From assembly GCF_012584445.1 (NCBI RefSeq), contig NZ_JABAHI010000008.1, positions 744,001-808,000 of the forward strand: a stretch of DNA of 64,000 nucleotides, in the 5' to 3' direction. Numbering within the stretch: the stretch's first letter is position 1; each line of letters starts with the position of its first letter. The position numbers and the translations under genes were made by a program. The notes under the pieces are model-generated. The model did not search any database. It was not told the DNA's origin and was given only the letters and a program-made list of their open reading frames with translations. This DNA is from Olsenella sp. KGMB02461. GTDB taxonomy: Bacteria; Actinomycetota; Coriobacteriia; Coriobacteriales; Atopobiaceae. Below, piece by piece: positions 16,363 to 25,203 of the stretch.

Positions 16363-16385
16363 AAGCCTAGAAGAAAGGAACTCCC

Positions 16386-16979
16386 ATGCCTGATCCTCAA
16401 ACTCCCTATACAAAAGATTTCGCCACTACTGCGCGAGGCGTCCAGGGCGGCTACCTTTGGGTGGCACCCAAAGGCACTCCGGTGCCCACCGGATGCACCC
16501 CGGCCATGAGCGCCATGGCCGGTTTCATCTGCATCGGCTATGTGGTAGAGGATGGCATCACCGAGACGTTGGATGCCTCTTCCGACTCTCTGAAAGATCT
16601 GAACGGCGACACCATCGCCATGACCAATGCCTCCACCACAGAGACCATCGCCGCCACTCTGGTGTCGGTGTCAGAGGGCTCTCTTGGCGTGCAATACGGG
16701 TCCAAGAACGTCTCCGTGGCCGAAGACGGGTCCATCACAGTGGACCACAACTGGTCCAATGCCGACGAGGAATACGCCGCCGTGCTCGACCTGCTACTCA
16801 AGGACGGCATGCCGCTCCGAAAGGTCGTTCCCGCCGCCAAGGTCACCGAGCGAGGGGACGTGACCTTCTCGGGCTCCGAGCTCTTGGGGCGCGAAGTCAC
16901 CCTCACCTACCTCTCCGACGAGAACGGGTCCACCTGCAAGGACTACTACGGCGTGAAGGCAAGCGAGGTGACCGACTAG
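16386..16979 (+). CDS. Major tail tube protein
   Basis: A 197-residue beta-rich protein with many Thr/Ser/Gly and an internal SGSELLGREVTLTYLSDENG strand pair. Length, composition, strong ribosome site (AAAGGAA) and location before the chaperone pair and tape measure identify the tail tube subunit. Its TAG overlaps the next GTG start by one base. Confidence 0.78.
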   Translation: MPDPQTPYTKDFATTARGVQGGYLWVAPKGTPVPTGCTPAMSAMAGFICIGYVVEDGITETLDASSDSLKDLNGDTIAMTNASTTETIAATLVSVSEGSLGVQYGSKNVSVAEDGSITVDHNWSNADEEYAAVLDLLLKDGMPLRKVVPAAKVTERGDVTFSGSELLGREVTLTYLSDENGSTCKDYYGVKASEVTD

Positions 16980-17254
16980 TGAAAACCATCGACTTCAACG
17001 GCCATGAGATCGTCTACGACGAGACGGTGCTCGACAAGTGGTCTTGGCAACGTCGCGTAACTGGCGCCTGCGGAGTGACCGAAGCTTACCGTGCCATGGA
17101 CGAGCTGTTTGGGGACTGCGATGCGGTGGCCCAAGAGGTCGGCGACTCCACCGAGGCAATGGGAGAGCTGCTGCAAAAGATCGCCGAGGAGAACGGCGAC
17201 CCAAAAGCATCTGTGCCTTCCAGGCAGCGATTCAAAGTCACTGGCCGCAGCTAG
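16979..17254 (+). CDS. Tail assembly chaperone, short (G) form
   Basis: A 91-residue protein from GTG 16979 (VKTIDFNGHEIVYDETVLDKWSWQRRV...), acidic and helical, ending at the zero-frame stop at 17254. It is the G component of a G/GT chaperone pair that binds the tape measure during tail assembly. A slippery heptamer near its end (17200-17206) allows the longer fusion described in the next entry. Confidence 0.8.
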   Translation: MKTIDFNGHEIVYDETVLDKWSWQRRVTGACGVTEAYRAMDELFGDCDAVAQEVGDSTEAMGELLQKIAEENGDPKASVPSRQRFKVTGRS

Positions 17255-17616
17255 TCGCTGACTTCCAGCAGTATTACCAAATCAATCTATACGACCAAGA
17301 CTTGAGTCCTTGGGCAGACGACCGTGAGATGGAGCGCCTGGCACTTCTCATGGGTCAGCTGCCCAAGGACTCTCGCCTAGTGAGGTCCTGTGTGGTCCAA
17401 GAGGACCCAAACCAAGCCTGGACCGACGAGCTATGGATGCTCTGGTCCATTGACAACACCTGTAAATGGATCGCCTACGGCCTCACAGGCGGCAAGGGCA
17501 AGAAGCCCAAACCCATACCCACGCCTAAAGAGCAGGCACGAAAGACTCTCGACGAGCAGTCCATGGCAGAGACTATGCTCAGGCTCGATGAGGTATTCGG
17601 TCCTATAGGCCCATAA
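16979..17616 (+). CDS. Tail assembly chaperone, long (GT) form by -1 frameshift
   Basis: Ribosomes slipping -1 at CCCAAAA (17200-17206) would join the first 76 codons to a second reading frame running to 17616, giving about 212 residues. The downstream part (AAIQSHWPQLVADFQQYYQINLYDQDL...DELWMLWSIDNTCKWIAYGL) has a DUF5361-like T-domain character and has no convincing start or ribosome site of its own. The G/GT ratio set by frameshifting is a conserved property of siphophage tail operons. Confidence 0.8.
17200..17206 (+). promoter_or_regulatory. Programmed -1 ribosomal frameshift site
   Basis: C CCA AAA in the zero frame matches the X XXY YYZ slippery consensus exactly. After slippage the next codon is AGC at 17206, in the frame of the T domain. 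The zero frame ends 48 bases downstream. Confidence 0.82.
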
Positions 17617-17630
17617 GGAGGGAAGATCCT

Positions 17631-20399
17631 ATGGCAAACGAGATCGGCGTCGCCTACGTCACCGTCATGCCGTCGGCAAGCGGCTTTTTCAAAGCCATGA
17701 ATGCCGACGCCTACAAATCCGGATCCAGCTCCGCCAAGGGGTTTGTCGACAAGTTCGGGTCGGTCTTGGGGGGCGGCGCCATCGCAGGAGTTGCTTCCAG
17801 CGTCTTTTCCAAGGTGTCGAATACCATCAGCTCTAGCCTCAATGGCGCCTTCGCTCGCGCCGATATCCTCAATAGCTTTCCTAAGACCATGCAGACCTTG
17901 GGCTTCTCTGCCGAGGAAGCCGGAGCCTCCATCGGCTCCATCAAAGACCACTTGAACGGCCTGCCTTCCTCCACCCAAGCCGTGGCGAGCTTCGTGAAGC
18001 AGCTCACCGCCTCCACGGGCAACCTCTCCAAGGCCACCAGTCTTGGCCTTGCATTCAACGACATGATGCTGGCTGCCGGCGCCTCTACCAGCGACGCCGA
18101 GAACGCCATGACTCAGTTCAACCAGATGCTTGCGGCGGGCAAGGTGGATCAGCAGGCCTGGAACTCTGTGGTGGCGGCTGCCCCAGGACAGCTCAACCAG
18201 CTGGCCAAGGCAATGATCGGCCCTACGGCCAATCAAAAAGACCTCTACGAGGCCTTGAAAAACGGCACCATCACCATGGACCAGTTCCAGGACGGCATCA
18301 TCAAGCTGGGCACCGAAGGCGCAGAGGGCATGACCAGCTTCGCAGAGGCTGCCAAAGCAGGGTCTGTGGGCATTGGAACCAGCCTGGAAAACGTCCAGAA
18401 CCGCGTGGTGGCCGCAGTGGCAAACATCGTGAGCCACATCGGCGTAGACAAGATCGCTGGCGCCATCGACAGCTTCTCTGGTCAATTCTCAAAGATCTCC
18501 AACGCTGCCATCTCTGCCATAGACATCGCCGCTGACGCCTTCAACCGCTTGGCCCCATCCATGAACACAGGCTGGATCGACCTTGTGGCAGAGCGATTCC
18601 AACGGGTGGTGGATGCAGGGTCTGCCCTAGGAGACGCATTGATGAGCCTGGGAGAGGAGTTCATCTCCTCAGGGGCTGCCACTCAGATCATCAACGACGC
18701 CATGTGGGCTCTGAATGTAGTGGTGGGAGCAATCACTACTCCCCTACAGCTCATCGGGCAGTATGTGGGTGCCTTTATCCAACAATGTGCAGAAAATGGG
18801 GCTGTGCAGACGTTCGCTGACATCATGAGCGACCTAAGCCTTATCGCCGGATCGCTTTTTGGAGTCATCATGGACACAGCCCAGGCGATCTTTGACTGGG
18901 CAGGCGGAGCCGATGGGGCCAAAACCGCAGCTGACGGTTTCAAAGGCATTCTTGATGGTCTCCACGCGGTATTAGAGCCCATATCCTTTTGGATTTCCGA
19001 CCTCACAGAGAACTTCGACCAGATCGCTCCCGCTGTCATGGCTGCTGTAGCCGGTTTTACCGCATTCAAAACAGCCAGCGCCATTGCATCAACCATCCAG
19101 GCGGCCCAGACGGCTCTCGACACCTTCAAGAAAGCCCAAGAAGCCTCCACGCTGTCACAAGCAGCATTAAACGCAGTCATGAACGCCAACCCGTTCGTTC
19201 TCGCCGCCACCGCCATCGCCGCCGTGACCGCAGGACTGATCTACTTCTTTGCGCAGACCGAGCTTGGCCAAGAGCTCTGGGGTACGTTTACCAGCTTCTT
19301 CACCGACACGGTGAATGCTATAGGCTCGATCTTCAACACGGTGTGGGGCGGCGTAGCGACGTTCTTCACCGAGACGATACCTAACGCTATCCAGGGATTT
19401 CTTGGCTTCTTCTCAACCCTTCCGGAAACCGCAGCCTCCATCGCTCAAGGCTTCGTTGACAATATCGTCAACTTCTTCATGCACCTGCCAGAAAACATCG
19501 GCATGATCCTTGGCCTTGTGATCGGAGCCATTGCAGGATTTGCCGCCTCTGCCATCCAATGGGCCATAGACGCAGGCTCGCAGTTTGTGAGCAACATAAT
19601 AAACTTCGTGATGAACCTTCCGCAGAACTTCATGACATGGCTTACCAGCACCCTGACCAACATCGGCTCTTGGGTGTCCAACGTCATCGACAACGGAGCC
19701 CGAGCAGGCTCCCAGTTCCTGGCAAACGTGGTGGACAACATCCGACAGTTGCCAGGGAGGATCTGGACCTGGCTCTCTAGCGCCATTTCAAAGATGGGAA
19801 GCTTCGTCTCAGACACCATCGCCAAGGCGGGAGAGGCCGGTCGAGGATTCCTGAACGGGATTCGAGACGGGTTCAACCAAGCAGTGGACTTCGTCCGAGG
19901 CATCCCGCAGAGGCTTCTGGATGCCCTGGGCAACGTGAGCACGTTTCTTCTAGATGCCGGCAAGTCCTTGCTCAAGGGATTTACCGACGGCATCATGAGC
20001 GGGTTCAACGCCGCCAAGGATGCGGTCTCCAACGGCATCCAGGCAGTGCGCGACTTCTTCCCGTTCTCACCCGCCAAAGTCGGCCCTCTTTCCGGACGTG
20101 GTTACACCACGTTTTCTGGCGCCCACATGATGCAAGACTGGGCAGACGCCATCACCAAAAGCGCCCCGGAAGCCATTAAAAGCGCCATGGATGCCGCTAG
20201 CGACGTCTCCAAGGCGCTTGGAACGTCCCCGTCTGTGGCCGTAAATGCTCGGAGCTATGCCTTTGTCTCGGATGAGCAGGGCAAGAAACCAGCCCAGGTC
20301 AACCAGACGCTTATCTTCAACGAGCCCTGGAAGAGTCCTGACGAGGTGGCCCGCGCCATGCGCATGGAAGCTCGCTACGGCATCGCCAAGTCCTATTAG
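17631..20399 (+). CDS. Tape measure protein
   Basis: A 922-residue tail length ruler. The N-terminus (VAYVTVMPSASGFFKAMNADAYKSGSSSAKGF) is typical, followed by a TP901-type segment, several hydrophobic stretches in the middle (about 470-560) and C-terminal tandem units with W/F and N (WLTSTLTNIGSWVSNVIDN, WLSSAISKMGSFVSDTIAK) before FPFSPAKVGPLSGRG. At about 0.15 nm per residue its length suggests a tail of roughly 140 nm, by the usual rule. GGAGG precedes the ATG. Confidence 0.93.
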   Translation: MANEIGVAYVTVMPSASGFFKAMNADAYKSGSSSAKGFVDKFGSVLGGGAIAGVASSVFSKVSNTISSSLNGAFARADILNSFPKTMQTLGFSAEEAGASIGSIKDHLNGLPSSTQAVASFVKQLTASTGNLSKATSLGLAFNDMMLAAGASTSDAENAMTQFNQMLAAGKVDQQAWNSVVAAAPGQLNQLAKAMIGPTANQKDLYEALKNGTITMDQFQDGIIKLGTEGAEGMTSFAEAAKAGSVGIGTSLENVQNRVVAAVANIVSHIGVDKIAGAIDSFSGQFSKISNAAISAIDIAADAFNRLAPSMNTGWIDLVAERFQRVVDAGSALGDALMSLGEEFISSGAATQIINDAMWALNVVVGAITTPLQLIGQYVGAFIQQCAENGAVQTFADIMSDLSLIAGSLFGVIMDTAQAIFDWAGGADGAKTAADGFKGILDGLHAVLEPISFWISDLTENFDQIAPAVMAAVAGFTAFKTASAIASTIQAAQTALDTFKKAQEASTLSQAALNAVMNANPFVLAATAIAAVTAGLIYFFAQTELGQELWGTFTSFFTDTVNAIGSIFNTVWGGVATFFTETIPNAIQGFLGFFSTLPETAASIAQGFVDNIVNFFMHLPENIGMILGLVIGAIAGFAASAIQWAIDAGSQFVSNIINFVMNLPQNFMTWLTSTLTNIGSWVSNVIDNGARAGSQFLANVVDNIRQLPGRIWTWLSSAISKMGSFVSDTIAKAGEAGRGFLNGIRDGFNQAVDFVRGIPQRLLDALGNVSTFLLDAGKSLLKGFTDGIMSGFNAAKDAVSNGIQAVRDFFPFSPAKVGPLSGRGYTTFSGAHMMQDWADAITKSAPEAIKSAMDAASDVSKALGTSPSVAVNARSYAFVSDEQGKKPAQVNQTLIFNEPWKSPDEVARAMRMEARYGIAKSY

Positions 20400-20408
20400 G
20401 AGGCAGAC

Positions 20409-21377
20409 GTGCCTAAGAGAAACCCTGTCATTCGCATTGTGCGAGATGACGGCAAGGGAGATGAGAACCCTTCCTTTCTTATCGACGGTACCCGCTGGAG
20501 CATCCTGGAAGGCGGCCTCGAGAACTTTGACGGCATCGACTTCAGCGTGTCGACTTCCGAGTATGCCCAATACGACGGCTCCTACCTGCTCGGAGAGAGG
20601 TCGCCTGAGATCGATAGGACTATCGACATCTTCGGCGAAGACCCCTCCCTCACGAAGGATGAGCTGAGAGCGAAGGCCGAGCGCTTCTTCACTTCCCGCG
20701 CGCCCTATGAGGTGCACGTGGAGTGGATGGGACGCAAGCGCTTCTTCTATGCCAGGAACTATAAGCTCAGGATTCCGGTGGATGCCAACTACACAGGGCA
20801 ACGGGTAACCTGGACGTGTCTTGCTTTAGACCCCTACTTTTTGTCAGAGGACGAAAAGAGCTTCAACGTGGCCGATGCCAAGGGCAAGCGCGGCTTTCCC
20901 TTCGTGTCCATGGCCACCCGCTGGGCGCCAACTCCCGAGAATGCCGAGCAAAACCGATATGCCCGGAGCAGCGTCGGCAGTCATGCCCATGTAAGAGGCT
21001 TTGCGGTAGGCGTAGCAAGCCGGACCATCACCATCGAAAACCATGGCGGAGGCCGGGCATTCCCCTGCTTTGAGGTCACCGCCAAAGGCGATGTGACAGA
21101 TCCCTCCTTGACGGTAAAGGATGAGGCTGGACGCGAGGTCTGTGCATTCACCCTGACCCTCACCCTGCATGAGGGCGATCGGCTGGTGGTCGACTTTGCA
21201 GCCCGTCCCACCTCAATCACTCTCAATGGATCCAATGTCTCGAACAAGGTAGCGCCAGGATCCACCCTTACCGCTGCCTTAGATCCCGGCTCCTACAAAG
21301 TGAGCTGGGCTGCGGCATCAGGAGACGCCTCCATGGGCCTGGTGCCCACGATCCGGGAAAGGTACGTGAGCATCTAA
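20409..21377 (+). CDS. Distal tail protein (Dit-like)
   Basis: A 322-residue protein starting at GTG with AGGAGG upstream. The N-terminal half, with FDGIDFSVSTSEYAQYDGSYLLGERSPE and later RKRFFYARNYKLRIPVDANYTGQRVTWTCLALDPYFLSEDE, is typical of the Dit/Sipho_tail family that forms the hub at the tail tip. The C-terminal half is beta-rich. It sits directly after the tape measure and its TAA overlaps the next ATG. Confidence 0.78.
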   Translation: MPKRNPVIRIVRDDGKGDENPSFLIDGTRWSILEGGLENFDGIDFSVSTSEYAQYDGSYLLGERSPEIDRTIDIFGEDPSLTKDELRAKAERFFTSRAPYEVHVEWMGRKRFFYARNYKLRIPVDANYTGQRVTWTCLALDPYFLSEDEKSFNVADAKGKRGFPFVSMATRWAPTPENAEQNRYARSSVGSHAHVRGFAVGVASRTITIENHGGGRAFPCFEVTAKGDVTDPSLTVKDEAGREVCAFTLTLTLHEGDRLVVDFAARPTSITLNGSNVSNKVAPGSTLTAALDPGSYKVSWAAASGDASMGLVPTIRERYVSI

Positions 21378-22480
21378 TGGAACATTTCCCTCAGTTAGAC
21401 ATCCACCATGTAGACGCTCAGGGCAATATCGAGCTGGTGGCAGCCAACGTCCCCTATAGAAACCTCCAATGGACACGGCGCGTATCTGGCGTGGGCGAGT
21501 TTGCCGCCACCCTCAACTGTGATGTGCCGGTGGAGTGGCCGGGCCGCTATCTGGTCACACTCGACACTCACAAAGAAGTCGGCATCATCGAGAAAGTCTC
21601 TGTGAAAGACGGAGCTTCAGGGGCGGAACCTGCCCTAGAAGGCCGCTTCGCAGAGTCATTCTATGATCGCTTTGTGTTTGGGGTAGGAGGAGCATCCCTC
21701 TCAGGAGCCAACTGGCGCCAAGCAGCAACCAAGGCACTGGCCACTTGGCACATGAATGACGTACCCCAAATCATCCTGTCAGAAGGTACCCAAAGTGCCA
21801 CTGGACCGTCTTACTCCATTGGGGGCGCTGAGGGCGACTCGGCTATGGAAGTGCTCTTCTCGGCAACTGCAGGCAACAACGCCTATCCACTCATCACCTA
21901 CGACCGAGCGAAGAATCCCAACAAATTGGAAGCCTGCCTTATATCAGGCGTAAATCGTGGGAGATCCCAATCCCTAAACCCGTGGTGGGTGTTCTCCTTG
22001 CAACTAGGCACCATCTCCTCCGTTGACTATTTGGGGGATTACTCGGTGGCCTGCTCAGAAGTCGTGGCTTTAGCCGAGCGCGACAGCCAAGACAACGTGA
22101 TCCAGATCATACGAACGGTGTCCGTACCTGGATTTGATGCGGCCCACCAGTGGAAGGCGAGGGCCTTTGAGGATGTTGGCGGCCTTATTGGGCAAGATGT
22201 GACCCCTAATAACGCCAACGTAGATGCCGCGGGTCTCTTGCGCTCCTATGACCATATGCCCGAGATCGTCGTGGATGCCTCGGTTGCAGGATCAGGCTAC
22301 CGAGACGGCTGGGATCTCTGCGACCTGTGCGACGTGGAGGTGCCTGCTCTCAATATGGCTGCAAACATTCGCGTCGAAGAAGTAAGAGAGGTCTGGAAGG
22401 ACTCAGGTCACACGGTGGAAGCCACCTTAGGCACCAAGTCGATATCCCGCCTAGAAAGGGCACTACAAGGAAGGAGGTAG
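21377..22480 (+). CDS. Tail-tip hub protein (gp37-like/Tal N-terminal type)
   Basis: A 367-residue protein (LDIHHVDAQGNIELVAANVPYRNLQWTRRVSGVGEFAATL) with the start pattern of the siphovirus ReqiPepy6 Gp37-like family, and a C-terminal SRLERALQGRR helix. These proteins correspond to gp27-like hub domains at the tail tip. TAATG coupling to the Dit-like gene supports this role. No peptidoglycan-hydrolase domain is attached. Confidence 0.72.
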   Translation: MEHFPQLDIHHVDAQGNIELVAANVPYRNLQWTRRVSGVGEFAATLNCDVPVEWPGRYLVTLDTHKEVGIIEKVSVKDGASGAEPALEGRFAESFYDRFVFGVGGASLSGANWRQAATKALATWHMNDVPQIILSEGTQSATGPSYSIGGAEGDSAMEVLFSATAGNNAYPLITYDRAKNPNKLEACLISGVNRGRSQSLNPWWVFSLQLGTISSVDYLGDYSVACSEVVALAERDSQDNVIQIIRTVSVPGFDAAHQWKARAFEDVGGLIGQDVTPNNANVDAAGLLRSYDHMPEIVVDASVAGSGYRDGWDLCDLCDVEVPALNMAANIRVEEVREVWKDSGHTVEATLGTKSISRLERALQGRR

Positions 22481-22482
22481 CC

Positions 22483-23421
22483 ATGAGCATCCTGGTCCAC
22501 AGCATCCTCAATGCCTACCCCATGGACTCGATGGTGTCAGAGATAGATGCGGACGGACTGCCAGTCTATGACCGTCCTTACAATGCCGACGATTTGCGCG
22601 ATGTGATCAGCCGCATGGTCACCGATGGCATCTATCCGGATTATCTAGATGAGATGGCCCCGTCACTCAAAGGCGGGGCTTGGTATATCGGCTGTGGCGG
22701 CGCGATCGCAGGCGGCCTTTATATCCCTTCTGCAGAAGAACTGAAGGTCATCGATCAGACCGACATCGCAACTGGCCAATACGCATATCTTTGCGTCGCC
22801 GGCCGCTACGACATCAACGCTCGCGATGGCGCGATCTATGCACGTATTTCAGAAAACCCATCTGAGCAGCCCGTTCGAACTGACTCGATTTATGAGCTGA
22901 TTCTAGCCCGCGTGGACTGGCGTGGCAGCCTCACCGACCTTCGGGCAAGCTCTTCGATGTGCGGCATCGTATCGGCAGTCAACAAGATCGATGCCGACAG
23001 TTTCATGGCAGAGCTCAAACTAGCGGTTCAACGATTCGACCTTGAGGTGGGAAACCTCTCGACCCTGCCTCCAGGCACGACCCCTGAGGTAACCATCCGC
23101 AAGCCAGAGATGCTAGATGGGACAACTTATATCGATTTTGCCATCCCTCGTGGCCCAAAGGGAGACCCCGGCAAGGATGCCGACCGTCCTCCGACCGTCT
23201 ATGTCCAACCTGCCGACAAGGTGCCTCCAGAAGAGCCTGGAAACGTTTGGTTTATAGACTCAGAGGGAGAGGGTGTTCATACGATATCTGACATGAAGGT
23301 CTATGAGCGACGCGGGCTATTTCCAGACAACGCCGTCTACCCCGGGGACAATTTGTACCCCGGTGGCATCGGACGGTGGGCTTCTCATAAGTTCTCTCCC
23401 TCAATGATCGCTACTGAATAG
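22483..23421 (+). CDS. Baseplate/tail-tip protein with short collagen-like motif
   Basis: A 312-residue protein from ATG 22483 (AAGGAGG upstream). The N-terminal 150 residues are compact; a later segment PEMLDGTTYIDFAIPRGPKGDPGKDAD is the short collagen-like joint that appears in upper-baseplate and tail-fibre proteins. The C-terminus (RRGLFPDNAVYPGDNLYPGGIG) has tandem YPG units. Probably connects the tail tip to the receptor-binding fibre encoded next. Confidence 0.68.
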   Translation: MSILVHSILNAYPMDSMVSEIDADGLPVYDRPYNADDLRDVISRMVTDGIYPDYLDEMAPSLKGGAWYIGCGGAIAGGLYIPSAEELKVIDQTDIATGQYAYLCVAGRYDINARDGAIYARISENPSEQPVRTDSIYELILARVDWRGSLTDLRASSSMCGIVSAVNKIDADSFMAELKLAVQRFDLEVGNLSTLPPGTTPEVTIRKPEMLDGTTYIDFAIPRGPKGDPGKDADRPPTVYVQPADKVPPEEPGNVWFIDSEGEGVHTISDMKVYERRGLFPDNAVYPGDNLYPGGIGRWASHKFSPSMIATE

Positions 23422-23429
23422 GAGGAATC

Positions 23430-24263
23430 ATGGCGGAATACGAAACTCAAGAATGGGCTGACGATGCTTCGGGTGGGACCCCGATCAACGCGGCAGCTCT
23501 CAACCACATGGAGTCTGGCATCGCTCAAGCGTCTCAGGATGCTACTAACGCGCTCACGGACGCTGATACCGCTAAGACCAACGCCTCTGAAGCGCTAGAG
23601 CAAGCAAACAACTCGGTAAAGAAGATCGGTGACACAATGATCGGTCCACTAATTCTGGAAACCCCTCTCGCGGCTTCCTCCGGTGGCACGGGTCAGACCT
23701 CTCTACAAGCTACTCGTAACGCAATGGGTTTGGGCAACACTACAGGCGCTCTCCCGGTGGCTAACGGCGGTACGGGTATAACCTCTAACCCATCGATGCT
23801 CACCAACCTCGGATCTACAGGCGCGGCAAACGTGTTCGCAAGCTCCCCTCGTCCGGGCATTACCGGCGTACTGGGTATCGCTAACGGAGGCACTGGATCC
23901 AGCACTACTTCGGGTGCACTAAGTAATCTAGGGCTTGCCCCAAAAAAGCTAAGCGTGCAAAAAGGAAATGACGCTACTGGTATCACTACGGCATCGGCAT
24001 GGCAGTACGGAAAAGTCGTATGTATAAGTGCTTATGTTGACATCCCTGCTCAATCGTCTTCGTGGGCAAACCCACAGATCCTCAAAGGGCTTCCCGTACC
24101 CGCTAATACCGAAGAACTATTCGGTACTGCCAAGCAAAACGACACGGGAAAAGTGTGTTCTATAAATGTCCTCTCGACCGGTGTGGCGGGCCTGCGTCTA
24201 CAAGGCGGCGCGGCTCCTAGCGCAGGGCGCTGGATCGTTGATGTCGCGTACGTTGCGAAATAG
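23430..24263 (+). CDS. Tail fibre protein with GGTG repeats
   Basis: A 277-residue fibre. An N-terminal attachment region (GGTPINAAALNHMESGIAQA) is followed by a trimeric-coiled-coil-like alanine-rich segment, then three or four phage-fibre repeats around (A/N)GGTG (SSGGTGQTSL, NGGTGITSN, NGGTGSSTTSGALSNLG). The C-terminal ~80 residues form a separate beta-rich tip likely to contact the host surface. Codon choice is less GC-biased than neighbouring tail genes, as expected of a module exchanged between phages. Confidence 0.8.
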   Translation: MAEYETQEWADDASGGTPINAAALNHMESGIAQASQDATNALTDADTAKTNASEALEQANNSVKKIGDTMIGPLILETPLAASSGGTGQTSLQATRNAMGLGNTTGALPVANGGTGITSNPSMLTNLGSTGAANVFASSPRPGITGVLGIANGGTGSSTTSGALSNLGLAPKKLSVQKGNDATGITTASAWQYGKVVCISAYVDIPAQSSSWANPQILKGLPVPANTEELFGTAKQNDTGKVCSINVLSTGVAGLRLQGGAAPSAGRWIVDVAYVAK

Positions 24264-24275
24264 CAGGAGGTAAGG

Positions 24276-24608
24276 ATGAAGTACCAACAAAAGGGCTTCG
24301 CCACGAAACCCGACGCAGTCTACATCGAGAACAATCCCAACGGAGGCAAAGTCTGCTATCTGCGCAAGAACATTGTGCAGGTTGGCAATGGGTGGGATTG
24401 CACAGTAGTGCAATTCAACGCCGCTTCAGATCTCACGTTGGAGGCAGCCACCGCCCGTTTCGACGAGCTTTGGGCTACCCATGAGCCAGAGGATACTGAC
24501 TCCCTGCTTACCGACATGTATGAGCAGCTAGTGTCAATGCAGAGTGCACAAGCGGCGACCGATGCCGCTCTTTGCGATATCTATGAGTCTTTAGCTGGAG
24601 GTGCATAA
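24276..24608 (+). CDS. Small tail-associated hypothetical protein
   Basis: A 110-residue protein with a beta-rich first half (KGFATKPDAVYIENNPNGGKVCYLRKNIVQVGNGWDCTVVQF) and a helical second half (LLTDMYEQLVSMQSAQAATDAALCDIYESLAGG). Proteins of this shape often follow tail fibres in Firmicute and Actinobacteria phages. AGGAGG precedes the start. Role unknown. Confidence 0.6.
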   Translation: MKYQQKGFATKPDAVYIENNPNGGKVCYLRKNIVQVGNGWDCTVVQFNAASDLTLEAATARFDELWATHEPEDTDSLLTDMYEQLVSMQSAQAATDAALCDIYESLAGGA

Positions 24609-24610
24609 CA

Positions 24611-24742
24611 ATGGAAACTCTCACCAATCTCGACCGCTCCATGGCAAAAGTCTACGCTCGCCGCATCCGGCGTGGAGAAATAGTCTTGGAAGACGTCCCC
24701 TCACGTATTCGCGAGCTTGTGGCATCCATCATCGATCAATAA
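24611..24742 (+). CDS. CD1375/XkdX-like small phage protein
   Basis: A 43-residue protein (METLTNLDRSMAKVYARRI..., ending SRIRELVASIIDQ). The MAKVYARRIRRGEIVLEDVP core followed by a helix is the CD1375-like pattern, a tiny conserved protein encoded between tail fibre and holin in many siphophages. It begins two bases after the preceding stop and overlaps the downstream terminator with its stop. Confidence 0.75.
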   Translation: METLTNLDRSMAKVYARRIRRGEIVLEDVPSRIRELVASIIDQ

Positions 24743-24761
24743 GACCCTGCGGGGTCTTTTT
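24741..24761 (+). terminator. Terminator between tail and lysis genes
   Basis: AAGACCC and GGGTCTT around a TGCG loop, followed by TTTC. It begins at the last codon of the CD1375-like gene. Confidence 0.8.
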
Positions 24762-24777
24762 CATTAAGGAGGCTCCC

Positions 24778-25203
24778 ATGGAGCTTGCGCTTTTCATCCT
24801 AGTCTGCATCGCCATGGCCATGGACATCGCCACCGGCTATGCCCTGGCTTGCAAGGAGCACAACGTCAGCTCATCCAAGATGCGCGAAGGCCTTTGGCAC
24901 AAGCTTGCCTGGATGGGCATTATCGGGGTCGCCTGGTTCGTCCAGCTGGCAGGAGAGGTGTTAAGCCAGATCGACCCTTCCCTTATGCAGCCAGCCACGG
25001 GCTTGGAAGTAATCGCCAGCATTGGCGTCACGGGTATCTGCGCCCTTTGCCTCTGGAACGAGCTGGTAAGCGTTGTCGAGAACCTTTGCGCCATCAACCC
25101 GGATATCAACGACAAGCTGGGGCGCGCTTTCAAGAACACCGAACGAGAGCAAGAGGCCAAAACCCTCATAGATCCCAATAAGGGAGGCGAGGCCCATGCC
25201 TAA
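24778..25203 (+). CDS. Phage holin (holin_4/toxin-secretion type)
   Basis: A 141-residue membrane protein. Hydrophobic segments at about 3-22, 45-62 and 80-97, separated by a basic HNVSSSKMREGLWHK loop, fit the holin family PF05105, which also has a conserved N-terminal D-x-x-T-G-Y. It permeabilises the membrane to release the amidase encoded next. ATG 24778 has AAGGAGG upstream. The end overlaps the amidase by eight bases. Confidence 0.83.
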   Translation: MELALFILVCIAMAMDIATGYALACKEHNVSSSKMREGLWHKLAWMGIIGVAWFVQLAGEVLSQIDPSLMQPATGLEVIASIGVTGICALCLWNELVSVVENLCAINPDINDKLGRAFKNTEREQEAKTLIDPNKGGEAHA

